DNA from: Vibrio sp. 10N
GTDB taxonomy: Bacteria; Pseudomonadota; Gammaproteobacteria; Enterobacterales; Vibrionaceae
Direction of reading: 5' to 3'
Length of the DNA stretch: 64,000 nt
NCBI RefSeq assembly: GCF_036245475.1
Contig: NZ_BTPM01000002.1
Coordinates: 1,054,001 to 1,118,000, forward strand
The notes under the pieces were generated by a model. It ran no database searches, was not told the origin of the DNA, and saw only the letters and a list, made by a program, of their open reading frames with translations. This document shows, in pieces, positions 8,647 through 17,583 of this stretch. The stretch's first letter is position 1. Every line of letters begins with the position of its first letter. The position numbers and the translations under genes are program-made.

Positions 8647-9321
8647 ATGAATCCATTCCCAAATTGGCTGCGAGGCCAGGTCATCAAAGACACCATTACT
8701 AACCCGAATATTACTGTCGGCGATCACTCCTACTACTCCGGTTTTTATCACGGAAAGAACTTTGAAGAGTGCGCCGTGCGCTACTTGCTTGGCGATCCAC
8801 CAACTCGAGAAGTATGGGAAAGTGGTGCCTATCCAAACGTTGATAAGCTCTACATTGGCAAATATTGCTCTATCGCTTCTGGTGCAACATTCATGATGGC
8901 AGGCAATCAAGGGCACCGAATGGACTGGATATCTACTTTTCCTTTTCCAAGTGAAACCTTTGGCGAAGAAGTAAAAGATGGCTTTCTTCCCTCTGGAGAT
9001 ACGATCGTTGGTAATGACGTATGGATAGGCAGTGAGGCCATGATCATGCCCGGTGTCACTATTGGTGATGGCGCAGTGATTGGCGCCCGTTCGGTGATCA
9101 CCAAAAATGTCGCACCCTATTCTGTTGTCGTAGGTCATAACACCGTGATCAAGATGCGTTTTGCAGAGCAAGATATTAATAAGCTTTTGCAAATGAAATG
9201 GTGGGACTGGCCCATAGAAACACTAAAAGAAGCCATGGGCGTGATCTGTAGCCCGGATATCAGTGCCTTGTTTGAGTTTTACCAACACAACAGCAAACCA
9301 AACAATCAGCCAGACAAATAG
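8647..9321 (+). CDS. Vat/CatB-type xenobiotic acetyltransferase (left-handed beta-helix)
   Basis: 224-residue acetyl-CoA-dependent O-acetyltransferase of the hexapeptide-repeat family. KLYIGKYCSIASGATFMMAG, then GNQGHRMDWIST with the expected catalytic His, then repeated [IV]-G-x-x triplets (IVGNDVWIGSEAMIMPGVTI) place it with streptogramin and chloramphenicol acetyltransferases. Environmental members often have no proven drug substrate, so resistance should not be assumed. No clear ribosome site before the ATG. Divergent from the GNAT gene. Confidence 0.88.
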   Translation: MNPFPNWLRGQVIKDTITNPNITVGDHSYYSGFYHGKNFEECAVRYLLGDPPTREVWESGAYPNVDKLYIGKYCSIASGATFMMAGNQGHRMDWISTFPFPSETFGEEVKDGFLPSGDTIVGNDVWIGSEAMIMPGVTIGDGAVIGARSVITKNVAPYSVVVGHNTVIKMRFAEQDINKLLQMKWWDWPIETLKEAMGVICSPDISALFEFYQHNSKPNNQPDK

Positions 9322-9405
9322 GTAGACCAGCATTCATTTAGCCCCCATCAAATCACGACCTGTTCATGACAGATTGCTAACCAAGCTTCACTCACAACAC
9401 GAAAC

Positions 9406-9434
9406 AATGGCTCAAAGTTTTCGATTGAGCCATT
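9406..9434 (+). promoter_or_regulatory. 10-bp hairpin covering the ribosome-binding region of the next gene
   Basis: AATGGCTCAA (9406-9415) and TTGAGCCATT (9425-9434) are perfect inverted repeats with a 9-base loop. The second arm ends one base before the ATG at 9436, and no Shine-Dalgarno sequence is visible outside it. It could be a translation-control hairpin or the tail of an upstream terminator. Confidence 0.5.
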
Positions 9435-9435
9435 T

Positions 9436-9861
9436 ATGTCATACAAACCTCTTTTATCTGCACTCATTATCTGTACTGTACTTGGTAGCACTTCCGCTTT
9501 AGCCGACCCTTGGCACAAGTTTATCGATAAGCCTTGGAAAGAACATAAGCACAAACATAAGAAAAAAGAAGTGCATGTCGTCCACCACTATCCCAGACAT
9601 CGCTTACCAAAAGATGCCATCCTCCTAGCCATTGCAGGAGTGACCTATGCCTTAATCGATGGACACTATTACGAGCAAAAGAAAGAAAAGTATGTGTTTG
9701 TCGAGAAGCCACCGAAACGTCGCTATCGTCCAGGAAAAGTCGTCAGACACCTACCAGAAGGCGCTACAGCGGTAAATAAACGTGGACAGCAGTATTTTGT
9801 CTCTAGAGGAAACTGGTTCTTGTCGATTGGCAACGGAAAATATGTTGTCGTTGAACCGTAG
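9436..9861 (+). CDS. Secreted His/Lys-rich protein with duplicated LP-x-G-x-x-Y motif (RcnB/DUF6515-like)
   Basis: 141 residues, with a signal peptide ending near STSALA-DP. A strongly basic, His-rich stretch follows (KEHKHKHKKKEVHVVHH, about 36-52). The rest contains two related units: RLPKDAILLAIAGVTYALID with YYEQ and KYVFVEKP, and HLPEGATAVNKRGQQYFVSR with GKYVVVEP. This resembles small periplasmic RcnB or DUF6515-type proteins. The His tract suggests metal or surface binding, which is inference. Confidence 0.75.
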   Translation: MSYKPLLSALIICTVLGSTSALADPWHKFIDKPWKEHKHKHKKKEVHVVHHYPRHRLPKDAILLAIAGVTYALIDGHYYEQKKEKYVFVEKPPKRRYRPGKVVRHLPEGATAVNKRGQQYFVSRGNWFLSIGNGKYVVVEP

Positions 9862-9878
9862 AGGAAGAAGAGGTTTAG

Positions 9879-9913
9879 GCGATACTCGCATGTGCTGCTT
9901 TAGAGAGTATCGC
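9879..9913 (+). terminator. Hairpin after the His-rich protein gene
   Basis: GCGATACTC (9879-9887) pairs perfectly with GAGTATCGC (9905-9913) across a 17-base loop. Only a weak T-rich tail (TGATTTC) follows, so termination strength is uncertain. Confidence 0.4.
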
Positions 9914-9938
9914 TGATTTCAAATCCTTGAAAGGCTGG

Positions 9939-10103
9939 TTACATAACCCAAGTTAGGCTCAGTAACAAAATCACAGCTGAAGTCGCTAGGAACATTGCAA
10001 CGATTGTCGCAATTTCAGCCGCAGTAGAGGTAGACGACTTAGATGCGCTCTCTACTTTTTCTGATTTTTCAGTGTCCAATGTTGATAGAAGTGCTGAGTT
10101 CAT
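9939..10103 (-). CDS. Small single-pass membrane protein, unknown function
   Basis: A 54-residue product starting MNSALLSTLDTEKSEKV, a Ser/Thr/Lys-rich front half followed by one hydrophobic helix (AEIATIVAMFLATSAVILLL) and a short tail. ATG 10103 is preferred over the more upstream 10133 because AAGGGTGAG sits just before it. It stands alone between two unrelated genes. No family recognised; the clear ribosome site and helix support a real gene. Confidence 0.6.
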   Translation of the reverse strand: MNSALLSTLDTEKSEKVESASKSSTSTAAEIATIVAMFLATSAVILLLSLTWVM

Positions 10104-10294
10104 TGTTCTCACCCTTGTGTAATAACATTTCAAAAGACAGCACGAATTCTACTCATTTTGTGAACAAGGTCAAATATTTTCAGTAAGTTAGTTACGAATT
10201 TTCTGCTGAGTTCGGATTAGTTTTACTTATCAAATTCAGCGGAGCCCTTGTAACCACTGGGTTCGTAGCAAGCTGGCTAATCAAAGCCATCCAG

Positions 10295-11044
10295 CTAAGA
10301 ATAAGCTTGCTGCGCCGCCTTAATAAAGCCTTGCTGCGCATTGGCCATGATCGGGTTGCCATGGGCTGGCAGTAACACACTGTAGTCAAGCATGGCTTTC
10401 TCCATCAGCTCAGCCTTATCTGGCTTGGCAAGATCCAACCAACCTGGTCCAAAGTTACTTGGCTCAATAAAACCCATTCGCTTCATCATGATCTTGGCGA
10501 ACCAGTTAAAGTATTTATCCGGTTTAGGCCAGTTTTGCATACTATCCCCAGCCAGTAGTATGCCCCCCTCCCGCTCAAGCAGTATCAACCCTTCTTTGGG
10601 GTGACTTGTCGTAAACTCGTGGTAAGCAGCGCCATTTATCGGCAGTTCGGTTCCGGGCTTTAGGACTCGGTCAGCTCGGTAATACTCTTCCCTCGTCGAC
10701 TTAGTAAAACCACGAACATACGGCGCGTCCACTGACCAAAGCGTGGCACCAAACGTTTCTTTATAAAAGGGATCATCAAAGCCATGAAACGCAGCTAAAC
10801 GCACCACATGTTTGACATCACCGAGCTGATCCAACTGAGCGATCCCTTTCTCATTCAATCGCACGGAGTTAACCAAAATCAGCTCACCACCTTGGTTGAT
10901 CACCAGCATATTGCGACTGATGGTTAATTTAAACGGTCCAAACTTAGGATGAGGCGCTTTCATTGCCACTGAGCCGGTTACCATGTAGATGTCGTCGATG
11001 ATGTGATGCAGTTCGCCATGTGGCAGTGGTTCTGGGTAGATCAT
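10295..11044 (-). CDS. Metallo-beta-lactamase-like DUF4336-type protein
   Basis: 249 residues. The outline follows the MBL fold: GGELILVNSVRLNEKG (strand pair), VKHVVRLAAFHGFDDPFYK, then GGILLAGDSMQNW and LLPAHGNPIM. The classical zinc motif HxHxDH is replaced by AAFHGFDDP, so ordinary MBL hydrolase activity is doubtful and DUF4336-like relatives fit better. Isolated gene; the ~190 bases after its stop hold no gene I could support. Confidence 0.7.
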   Translation of the reverse strand: MIYPEPLPHGELHHIIDDIYMVTGSVAMKAPHPKFGPFKLTISRNMLVINQGGELILVNSVRLNEKGIAQLDQLGDVKHVVRLAAFHGFDDPFYKETFGATLWSVDAPYVRGFTKSTREEYYRADRVLKPGTELPINGAAYHEFTTSHPKEGLILLEREGGILLAGDSMQNWPKPDKYFNWFAKIMMKRMGFIEPSNFGPGWLDLAKPDKAELMEKAMLDYSVLLPAHGNPIMANAQQGFIKAAQQAYS

Positions 11045-11246
11045 AGTCGCTCCTGTGCATGAAAGTCTCTGATTTTGATGATTTCTCTTCGCATCATGCT
11101 TGAGTCTAGTCCGACTATTGCCTTGTAGCCATCGTCACGACAAATTCAGCGATAGCCTTGGTATTGCTCGATTCTGGTTCAGTGAGCACTTAGGTATATA
11201 CTTAACAGATAACAAGCGCTTTAAATCCTTAGATTAGGAGGATGGT

Positions 11247-12608
11247 ATGAAACGTTTGTGGCTATTACTCATCACACTGACTTTATTAACTGGCCAAGCG
11301 CTAGCGAGCGTCGTGTGGATCCTACCTGTAAAGGGGGCTATTGGCCCTGCTAACAGTGATTATCTAGCGCGCGAAATCCAACTGGCACAAACACAAGGTG
11401 TGAACCTCATTATCCTTGAGATGGACACCCCCGGCGGTTTGGACAGCGCCATGCGCGACATCATCCACGCCATCACAGCATCAAACGTCCCTATTGCCAC
11501 CTGGGTTGGCCCCGCTGGTTCTCGTGCTGCGAGTGCAGGCACCTATATCTTACTCGCAAGTCATATCGCCGCGATGGCTGAAGGAACCAACCTTGGCGCA
11601 GCGACCCCCGTCGCCTTAGGTGGCGCCCCATCACCCAAAGCCCCAGCCACAGAAGAAGATAACAACGAGCCCGCGAGCGACAACTCAGAGCAAGTGCCGG
11701 CCACTACCGCTTCTGAGAAGAAAGTCATCAATGATGCCAAAGCCTATATTAAAGGACTCGCACGACTGCACGACCGAAACGCAGAATGGGCGCAAAAAGC
11801 CGTCTCCGAAGCGGCAAGCCTTGATGCCACTGATGCTCTGGCAATGAATGTCATTGATTATTTGGTAAATTCGCCGCAGGAACTGGTCACAACCGTCAAT
11901 GGTAAAGTCATTAAGGTTGCAAATATAGAGGTGACGCTGTCACTAGATACACCTGTATTTGTCGAACGCAAACCTGACTGGCGAGCAGAAATGCTTGCTG
12001 TCATTACCAACCCGAACGTCGCCTACATCTTAATGCTGATTGGCATCTACGGCTTACTTTTAGAGTTCTACAACCCTGGTATCGGGCTTCCCGGTGTTCT
12101 CGGCGGTATTTGCCTATTGCTGGCGATGTACGCGCTGCAAATGATGCCAGTTAACTACGCTGGGTTAGCTCTACTACTACTCGGTATTGCTTTGATGGTG
12201 GCCGAAGCCTTTAGCCCGAGTTTTGGGATCTTAGGTCTAGGAGGGCTGATTGCCTTTGTCCTCGGCTCCATTTTTCTTATGGACAGCGAACTCCCTAACT
12301 TTCAGGTGGCGCTGCCACTGATCTTTGGTATCGCTATTTTCTCGCTTGCGTTGATTCTGCTCGTTGTGGGTCTTCTGCTGCGTGTGCGTCGTAAAGACGT
12401 CACCACTGGGACTGAAACCCTTCCAGGGCGAGCAGCGGTAGTGAGCGACGACTTTATCGACGGACAAGGACGCGTTCAGCTTAACGGTGCGCTGTGGAGT
12501 GCGATAACAGACGACGCCCATGCTCCGCAACAAGGCGACGAGGTCACGGTCGTTAGCATCCAAGGTCTGGTACTTAAAGTTACATCCAATAACCGCCCAA
12601 AATACTAG
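11247..12608 (+). CDS. nfeD: NfeD family membrane serine protease (long form)
   Basis: 453 residues: signal peptide (LLTGQALAS), a ClpP-like protease domain with LEMDTPGGLDSAMRDII and the nucleophile region AGSRAASAGTYILLASH, a block of transmembrane helices (about 250-380) and a C-terminal NfeD OB-fold (LPGRAAVVSDDF, GDEVTVVSIQGLVLKV). Such proteases cleave slipin/stomatin partners in the inner membrane. An AGGAGG site precedes ATG 11247. The slipin gene follows after nine bases. An acidic Pro/Ala-rich insert around residues 130-155 is unusual filler. Confidence 0.93.
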   Translation: MKRLWLLLITLTLLTGQALASVVWILPVKGAIGPANSDYLAREIQLAQTQGVNLIILEMDTPGGLDSAMRDIIHAITASNVPIATWVGPAGSRAASAGTYILLASHIAAMAEGTNLGAATPVALGGAPSPKAPATEEDNNEPASDNSEQVPATTASEKKVINDAKAYIKGLARLHDRNAEWAQKAVSEAASLDATDALAMNVIDYLVNSPQELVTTVNGKVIKVANIEVTLSLDTPVFVERKPDWRAEMLAVITNPNVAYILMLIGIYGLLLEFYNPGIGLPGVLGGICLLLAMYALQMMPVNYAGLALLLLGIALMVAEAFSPSFGILGLGGLIAFVLGSIFLMDSELPNFQVALPLIFGIAIFSLALILLVVGLLLRVRRKDVTTGTETLPGRAAVVSDDFIDGQGRVQLNGALWSAITDDAHAPQQGDEVTVVSIQGLVLKVTSNNRPKY

Positions 12609-12617
12609 GAGGCGCGT

Positions 12618-13397
12618 ATGTTAAGTTATACATTTGGAGTCATCGCCGTTTTACTGATCGCGCTCGCGACGCAAATCTTCCGAGTTCTTCGCGAATATGA
12701 ACGTGGTGTGGTGTTCTTCCTTGGTCGATTTCAAGAAGTGAAAGGGCCTGGCCTCATCATCTTGATCCCGTTTATTCAACAAATGGTTCGTGTCGATCTC
12801 AGGACTGTGGTTCTTGATGTGCCCACACAAGATTTGATCACCCGCGACAACGTGTCGGTGCGCGTCAATGCCGTGGTCTATTTTCGCGTTGTTGACCCCC
12901 AAATGGCCATCAATAACATCGAAAGCTACAGCGATGCGACCAGCCAACTGTCACAAACCACACTGCGCTCTGTTTTGGGGCAGCACGAATTAGACGAACT
13001 GCTGTCTGAGCGCGAACGGCTTAACAAAGATCTGCAAGCAATACTCGATCAGCAAACCGATGATTGGGGAATTAAGATTGCCACCGTTGAGGTGAAACAT
13101 GTCGATTTAAACGAGAGCATGGTCAGAGCGTTAGCAAGGCAAGCCGAAGCAGAGCGTAATCGCCGTGCGAAGATCATCCATGCAACCGGCGAGCTCGAAG
13201 CATCGAACAAGCTAAAAGAAGCGGCAGATATCTTAAATCAAGCTCCGAATGCTCTGCAGCTTAGATACATGCAAACACTCACGGAAATAACCAGTGATAA
13301 GACGTCCACCATTGTATTCCCACTGCCTGTTAACTTGGTGGAGGCGGTATCAGACATCGCTAAAGCAGTGCAAAAAGACAAACCTGGCGAAAGCTAA
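12618..13397 (+). CDS. Slipin (stomatin/prohibitin family) membrane protein
   Basis: 259 residues: one N-terminal membrane helix, then an SPFH domain starting REYERGVVFFLGRFQEVKGP and DLRTVVLDVPTQDLITRDNV, and a charged coiled-coil region (RQAEAERNRRAKIIHATGE). Slipins are the usual partners and substrates of NfeD proteases in membrane microdomain control. AGGAGG precedes the start and the gene is cotranscribed with nfeD. Confidence 0.93.
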   Translation: MLSYTFGVIAVLLIALATQIFRVLREYERGVVFFLGRFQEVKGPGLIILIPFIQQMVRVDLRTVVLDVPTQDLITRDNVSVRVNAVVYFRVVDPQMAINNIESYSDATSQLSQTTLRSVLGQHELDELLSERERLNKDLQAILDQQTDDWGIKIATVEVKHVDLNESMVRALARQAEAERNRRAKIIHATGELEASNKLKEAADILNQAPNALQLRYMQTLTEITSDKTSTIVFPLPVNLVEAVSDIAKAVQKDKPGES

Positions 13398-13458
13398 ACT
13401 TGGTACACCGCTGTGAGTGATTAACGTGAGTAGGTACTGAAGCGAGTGACATCATGCA

Positions 13459-13500
13459 TAAAAAAACACCACCATTGGACAAACCAAGGGTGGTGTTTTC
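13459..13500. terminator. Bidirectional intrinsic terminator after the slipin gene
   Basis: AAAAAACACCACC pairs with GGTGGTGTTTTC around a loop containing ATTGGACAAACC. A-run on one side and T-run on the other suit both the slipin operon and the convergent acyltransferase gene. Confidence 0.8.
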
Positions 13501-13528
13501 ATTGTTCTAGATAGTGTTCGAAACGCCT

Positions 13529-14671
13529 TTATGCTTCTGCAACTTCTGGCATGTCTGCTTTATCTAGCAAAATGTTCTTAACTGGGTTGGCATAGCTATC
13601 TAGCAAGTATTGATGTGCACCTTCTGGTAGTACATCAAGCTTCTCTTGTAGCGTTGTGCGTGTTGCTTCGGTAATGGTGTCATCTTCCAGACCAGCAGCC
13701 AACTTGTTGATTGGGAACAAGGTGTAGTTGGCATGGATTTGGCGGTCGATCTCTTGCGCCAATGCTTCTGGTGTTTCGAAGTCTTGGTCAATCACATCAC
13801 CAAACACCACGTTTACGCGGTCTTTGCGGCCTACAATGCCTTGCACGATGCTCTCGATATCTTCGAACTCACCTTTTTGATAGTTGCCATGCGTCGCTTT
13901 TTCATAAAGCTCTTTTGCTTTAGCAATATCACAAGGGTCATTCTCATAAGAAACCGATACAGGTACGATTTTTAGCGAGCGAATGTATTCTGCAAACGCC
14001 ACTTTTTGCTTGCGACCTTCAACATGGAACATCTTAAGAATGGCAGGATCGGTGAAGTCGTTACCATCTTTTGCGCGGCCTTCTTTCTGAGCGATCCAGA
14101 TTGAGTTGCCAGTATCCAGTGAGTGCTTGATGTACGAAGACAAGGTACCCAAAGCTCTCATCATCTCACGCGGGCCTTTCAGCGAGCGCTTAACGATAAA
14201 GCTTTTGTTCAGGCGCATTAGCTCCGTCGCACACGGCTTTTTCAGCAGGTTATCACCAATCGCGATGCGAACGGTTCTGTGGTTGTTTTGGTGTAGGCCG
14301 TAGTTCACTAGAGCCGGATCCATTGCGATATCGCGATGGTTAGAAACAAACAGGTAAGACGTATTTTTATCTAGCTTATCAAGGCCTTCATAAGTCACAC
14401 CTTGTGTTGTCGCGTTCAACGTTTGTTCTAGGTATTTTTTCACTTCTAGCTGAATCGCTTCCACGCTATCCAGCTTGGCCCACTTAAATTTTAGGTACAC
14501 TTTTACCAATGGGCTCATCAGCGCTTTGAACCAAGGCGCATGATTAGAAAAACGATGCTGCAAAATAGCATCAATAAATTCGGCGTCGTTAATCAATCGA
14601 TCAATCGCGGCGGGAATCTCGTCATCATTGTAAGGACGAATATCAATATAAGGATCTGTCTGTGTTGTCAT
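13529..14671 (-). CDS. 1-acyl-sn-glycerol-3-phosphate acyltransferase-like protein
   Basis: 380 residues with a PlsC-type acyltransferase domain at about 100-260. SNHRDIAMDPALVNYGL is the active-site block, with H-x5-D spacing as in a subgroup of glycerol acyltransferases instead of the usual H-x4-D. KEGRAKDGND and KIVPVSVSYENDPC are the later conserved blocks. Likely acylates a glycerolipid or related acceptor at the inner membrane; exact acceptor unknown. ATG 14671. Confidence 0.82.
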   Translation of the reverse strand: MTTQTDPYIDIRPYNDDEIPAAIDRLINDAEFIDAILQHRFSNHAPWFKALMSPLVKVYLKFKWAKLDSVEAIQLEVKKYLEQTLNATTQGVTYEGLDKLDKNTSYLFVSNHRDIAMDPALVNYGLHQNNHRTVRIAIGDNLLKKPCATELMRLNKSFIVKRSLKGPREMMRALGTLSSYIKHSLDTGNSIWIAQKEGRAKDGNDFTDPAILKMFHVEGRKQKVAFAEYIRSLKIVPVSVSYENDPCDIAKAKELYEKATHGNYQKGEFEDIESIVQGIVGRKDRVNVVFGDVIDQDFETPEALAQEIDRQIHANYTLFPINKLAAGLEDDTITEATRTTLQEKLDVLPEGAHQYLLDSYANPVKNILLDKADMPEVAEA

Positions 14672-14870
14672 GTTTGTTACATCAAATTAAAAGCTGCCAT
14701 ATTCTACGCCCTGCGACCAAAGACCGCAGCCCTATTACGTCTATTTTTGTTAAGGTCAGACCACAGTTTTACCATCTTGTTCACTGTCGCCTACATAAAA
14801 GTGTGATCTTTAGTTGGCATTCCAGCCTTCAAGGGGTAACCTACGCGCAGATCCACAGATTAAGACCATC

Positions 14871-15473
14871 ATGAATCACGCAATCGACTTTCAATCAACC
14901 AGTTACGACTTTGTTACCATTACCGCGCGCAAGAAAATGCTGCATAACCAGCTATTTCGTGTTGAAGACGGACAGGTGCTCGTCAAGCTAGGTAAGAACG
15001 ACTACCTCTACCAAGCTGGCGATCTATTCTGGTTACCATTTGATTGCCTGACGAGTCTAACCATTCTCCCACACACCAAGCTGAGCACCATAAAGTTTTC
15101 AGTCAGGCTACGTGATAGTTTCCCAACCCAAGCTGGCCGAGTCTCAGCTACACCGCTTATGACTGCGCTTTTGGATAAGATCTCTCTGACGTCCGACCAG
15201 GAAGTTAACAAAGATCTACTACAAGTCATGCGCCATGAAGTGGCATGCATGGCACCTGCGTTGACCCTTGATACCATGAGTGAAAAGATTTCACGCTGGA
15301 CACCGGGTTCCAACTCAGTTTCTGGTGAGCTGTCATTAGTGTTACTGGTGCGTGAAGCGCGCAAGCTCAAGCTTTCGGGTAAAAAAGCCGATGCCATATG
15401 TGAGCAGTTATTTGCGGGCAACCACGAGCAGTTCCAGCAGCTGACACAAAGCTTACTGGGGGCTGAGCTGTAA
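14871..15473 (+). CDS. AraC-type N-terminal (cupin) domain protein without HTH
   Basis: 200 residues from ATG 14871; an in-frame TTG at 14814 would add 19 untypical residues. NQLFRVEDGQVLVKLGKNDY, then AGDLFWLPFDCLTSLTILP, resembles the ligand-binding cupin of AraC regulators. The C-terminal ~80 residues do not show the two helix-turn-helix units of AraC proteins, and end LLVREARKLKLSGKKADAIC. It may be a sensor without DNA binding or a distinct Vibrio family. No operon partner. Confidence 0.6.
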   Translation: MNHAIDFQSTSYDFVTITARKKMLHNQLFRVEDGQVLVKLGKNDYLYQAGDLFWLPFDCLTSLTILPHTKLSTIKFSVRLRDSFPTQAGRVSATPLMTALLDKISLTSDQEVNKDLLQVMRHEVACMAPALTLDTMSEKISRWTPGSNSVSGELSLVLLVREARKLKLSGKKADAICEQLFAGNHEQFQQLTQSLLGAEL

Positions 15474-15487
15474 AATGCACGCCTACA

Positions 15488-15531
15488 AGCATATAAAAAT
15501 ACAGCGAGCCTGAGCTCGCTGTATTTTTATA
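15488..15531. terminator. Bidirectional intrinsic terminator
   Basis: CATATAAAAATACAGCGAGC pairs with GCTCGCTGTATTTTTATATG through a tiny CTGA loop region, a nearly perfect palindrome with A- and T-runs. It serves the two convergent genes on either side. Confidence 0.85.
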
Positions 15532-15544
15532 TGCTTGTTGAATT

Positions 15545-16039
15545 CTAGAACGGTACTTCGACTTGCATCATCATGTCGCCTTGATAATCCTGATGCCAGC
15601 GATAATCGAGACGTAATCTTGGCTCTTTGCCTTTCTCGCCGAAACCGACACCGAAGTGCAGTCCTTGCGCCATTAGCCATTCTTGCATCGACATTTCATC
15701 TTTGCGTCGAGCGATTTCATCAGGTGCCCAAAGTCCGATACCAACAAAACTGTTGTCGATACTGCCCGTCAATACAGGCTCTGACTCTTGAGTTAATAGC
15801 CACTGATCCCAGTAAGAATCTTGCAATGTATTCATCGGAGCATCTTGCTCGATAAGACCCCCAAGTGTCACAACTTGGTTACCGAGATAAGTGAAAGGCT
15901 TAGTGATTAGCGAACAAAACGACTCTTCCTCCGTCGCTTTTATCACGACAGACTTATTCGTTTTACTCTCACAAAATGCATACGCGAGAGGGCTACTAAC
16001 GGCCACTGCTAAAGCAATACAAGTCCATGTTGCTTTCAT
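15545..16039 (-). CDS. Secreted hypothetical protein
   Basis: 164 residues with a signal peptide (AVAVSSPLAYA-FC). The mature part has conserved-looking segments SFVGIGLWAPDEIARRKDEM and LHFGVGFGEKGKEPRLRLDY and ends in alternating hydrophobic residues with a terminal Phe (MMMQVEVPF), which hints at outer-membrane association. No family recognised. It begins 31 bases after the nadD-like gene on the same strand, so the two may be cotranscribed. Confidence 0.65.
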   Translation of the reverse strand: MKATWTCIALAVAVSSPLAYAFCESKTNKSVVIKATEEESFCSLITKPFTYLGNQVVTLGGLIEQDAPMNTLQDSYWDQWLLTQESEPVLTGSIDNSFVGIGLWAPDEIARRKDEMSMQEWLMAQGLHFGVGFGEKGKEPRLRLDYRWHQDYQGDMMMQVEVPF

Positions 16040-16070
16040 TTTTTATAAATTATCCATTTTGCTTATATGG

Positions 16071-16583
16071 TCAATATAGCTTATGTGCGACCAAATGTTT
16101 AGCAACACTAACTGTGGTTAAGTGATCTACATTCAAACCTTGCGACAAACTGTAACGAATAGTCGTTGAACGTACTTTCACTTTCTCTGGACAAGCCAGC
16201 AACGACCAACGTTCCACAATTTGTTGGGCGTTATAAAATTTCTCGAAGCTGAACAGGTTATCAGGGCCAAGAACAAAGGTAAGCTCTGCATCGGGATAAC
16301 GCTGCTCCAGTGCTTCTAGTACCGCAAACGTGGTGACGGAGCTATTGGGCTCAAATAGGTGCTCTTCAATATCCGAACGTTCGACATTATCTTGGGCAAT
16401 ATCGTCAATAAACATATCGACCAACTGGCAACGAATACTGTAATCCAGCATGCTTTTGCCCCAGGCATGAGAGATACTCGGGACCAATAGCACCTTATCA
16501 AAATGGCTGAGTGATTGAATGACGCTCTTATGGCCTAAGCTTGGCGGATTAAAGGCGCTGCCAAATATCGCTATTTTTGTCAT
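16071..16583 (-). CDS. Nicotinate-nucleotide adenylyltransferase-like protein
   Basis: 170-residue nucleotidyltransferase fold. IAIFGSAFNPPSLGHKSVI contains the G-x-F-N/D-P and x-x-G-H elements that bind ATP, and VRSTTIRYSLSQG is the ISSTxIR-like C-terminal motif. It is shorter than classical NadD (about 210) and may be a paralogue acting on a related nucleotide. Divergent neighbour nadE makes the NAD-synthesis role plausible. Confidence 0.75.
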   Translation of the reverse strand: MTKIAIFGSAFNPPSLGHKSVIQSLSHFDKVLLVPSISHAWGKSMLDYSIRCQLVDMFIDDIAQDNVERSDIEEHLFEPNSSVTTFAVLEALEQRYPDAELTFVLGPDNLFSFEKFYNAQQIVERWSLLACPEKVKVRSTTIRYSLSQGLNVDHLTTVSVAKHLVAHKLY

Positions 16584-16700
16584 ATGTATCTCAATAAATC
16601 GTATCTATGCATAGATTGACCACCACTGTAACTTTTTTTCAGCGATGTTCGTAGGTATCATACAAGAAATCATTTTTGCTTGCAGGAAAAGGGATCCCAC

Positions 16701-17531
16701 ATGGAACAACTTATTCGAGACGAGATGCGCGTGCTTCCGTCTATCGACCCACAATTTGAAATTGAACGCCGTGTTGCATTTATTAAGAGTAAATTGCAGC
16801 AATCTGGATGCAAATCCATCGTTCTCGGTATCAGTGGGGGTGTGGACTCAACAACTTGTGGCCGTTTGGCACAATTGGCGGTTAACGAGCTTAACCAAGC
16901 GAGTGACAGCAACGAATACCAATTCATCGCGGTACGTCTACCTTACGGTGAACAAAAAGATGAAGACGAAGCGCAGCTTGCGCTCTCTTTCATTGAGCCG
17001 ACTCACTCAGTATCGGTGAATATCAAAGCTGGCGTGGATGGTCTTCATGCCGCATCACACGTTGCACTTGAAGGCACTGGCCTGCTACCGACAGACGCGG
17101 CGAAAGTCGATTTTGTTAAAGGTAACGTTAAAGCGCGTGCACGTATGGTGGCTCAGTACGAGATCGCAGGGTACGTTGGTGGTCTAGTGCTTGGTACTGA
17201 CCACTCGGCAGAAAACATCACAGGTTTCTACACCAAGTTTGGTGACGGTGCGTGTGATTTAGCGCCGTTATTTGGTCTTAGCAAACGTCAAGTTCGTGAA
17301 GTGGCAGCAACACTTGGCGCGCCAGCGTTACTAGTGAAGAAAACACCTACCGCTGATCTAGAAGAACTAGACCCACAGAAAGCCGACGAAGATGCGCTAA
17401 ACCTGACGTACGATCAGATCGATGACTTCCTAGAAGGCAAGCCTGTCTCTCAAGACGTATCAGACAAGCTGGTTGCTATCTACAAAGCAACCCAACACAA
17501 GCGTGAAGCAATCCCGACCATTTACGATTAA
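16701..17531 (+). CDS. nadE: Ammonia-dependent NAD synthetase
   Basis: Converts nicotinate adenine dinucleotide plus ammonia to NAD with ATP. 276 residues, the size of the ammonia-dependent class without a glutaminase domain. SGGVDST (from residue 45) is the ATP-pyrophosphatase loop; GTDHSAENITGFYTKFGDGA and KKTPTADLEELDPQKADE are family blocks. ATG 16701 follows GGAAAAGGGAT; an upstream in-frame start at 16680 would include the ribosome site. Confidence 0.95.
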   Translation: MEQLIRDEMRVLPSIDPQFEIERRVAFIKSKLQQSGCKSIVLGISGGVDSTTCGRLAQLAVNELNQASDSNEYQFIAVRLPYGEQKDEDEAQLALSFIEPTHSVSVNIKAGVDGLHAASHVALEGTGLLPTDAAKVDFVKGNVKARARMVAQYEIAGYVGGLVLGTDHSAENITGFYTKFGDGACDLAPLFGLSKRQVREVAATLGAPALLVKKTPTADLEELDPQKADEDALNLTYDQIDDFLEGKPVSQDVSDKLVAIYKATQHKREAIPTIYD

Positions 17532-17548
17532 TCCGCTTCTCATAAATG

Positions 17549-17583
17549 CCAAAAGCCAGCAAAAAATTTGCTGGCTTTTTTCT
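17549..17583 (+). terminator. Intrinsic terminator of nadE
   Basis: AAAAGCCAGCAAA and TTTGCTGGCTTTT form a perfect stem and the T-run continues as TTTTTT. Confidence 0.85.

Noticed and set aside
8626..9192. Minus-strand open frame of 188 codons opposite the Vat-type gene
   Set aside because: The plus frame has an unmistakable hexapeptide-repeat protein; the antisense frame has no recognisable domain.
8647..9321. Declaring an antibiotic-resistance gene
   Set aside because: The family includes resistance enzymes, but chromosomal environmental members often have other substrates and there is no sign of a mobile element around it.
10192..10389. Minus-strand frame of 65 codons overlapping the end of the MBL-like gene
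   Set aside because: It overlaps the gene in another frame, lacks an SD and has unnatural composition.
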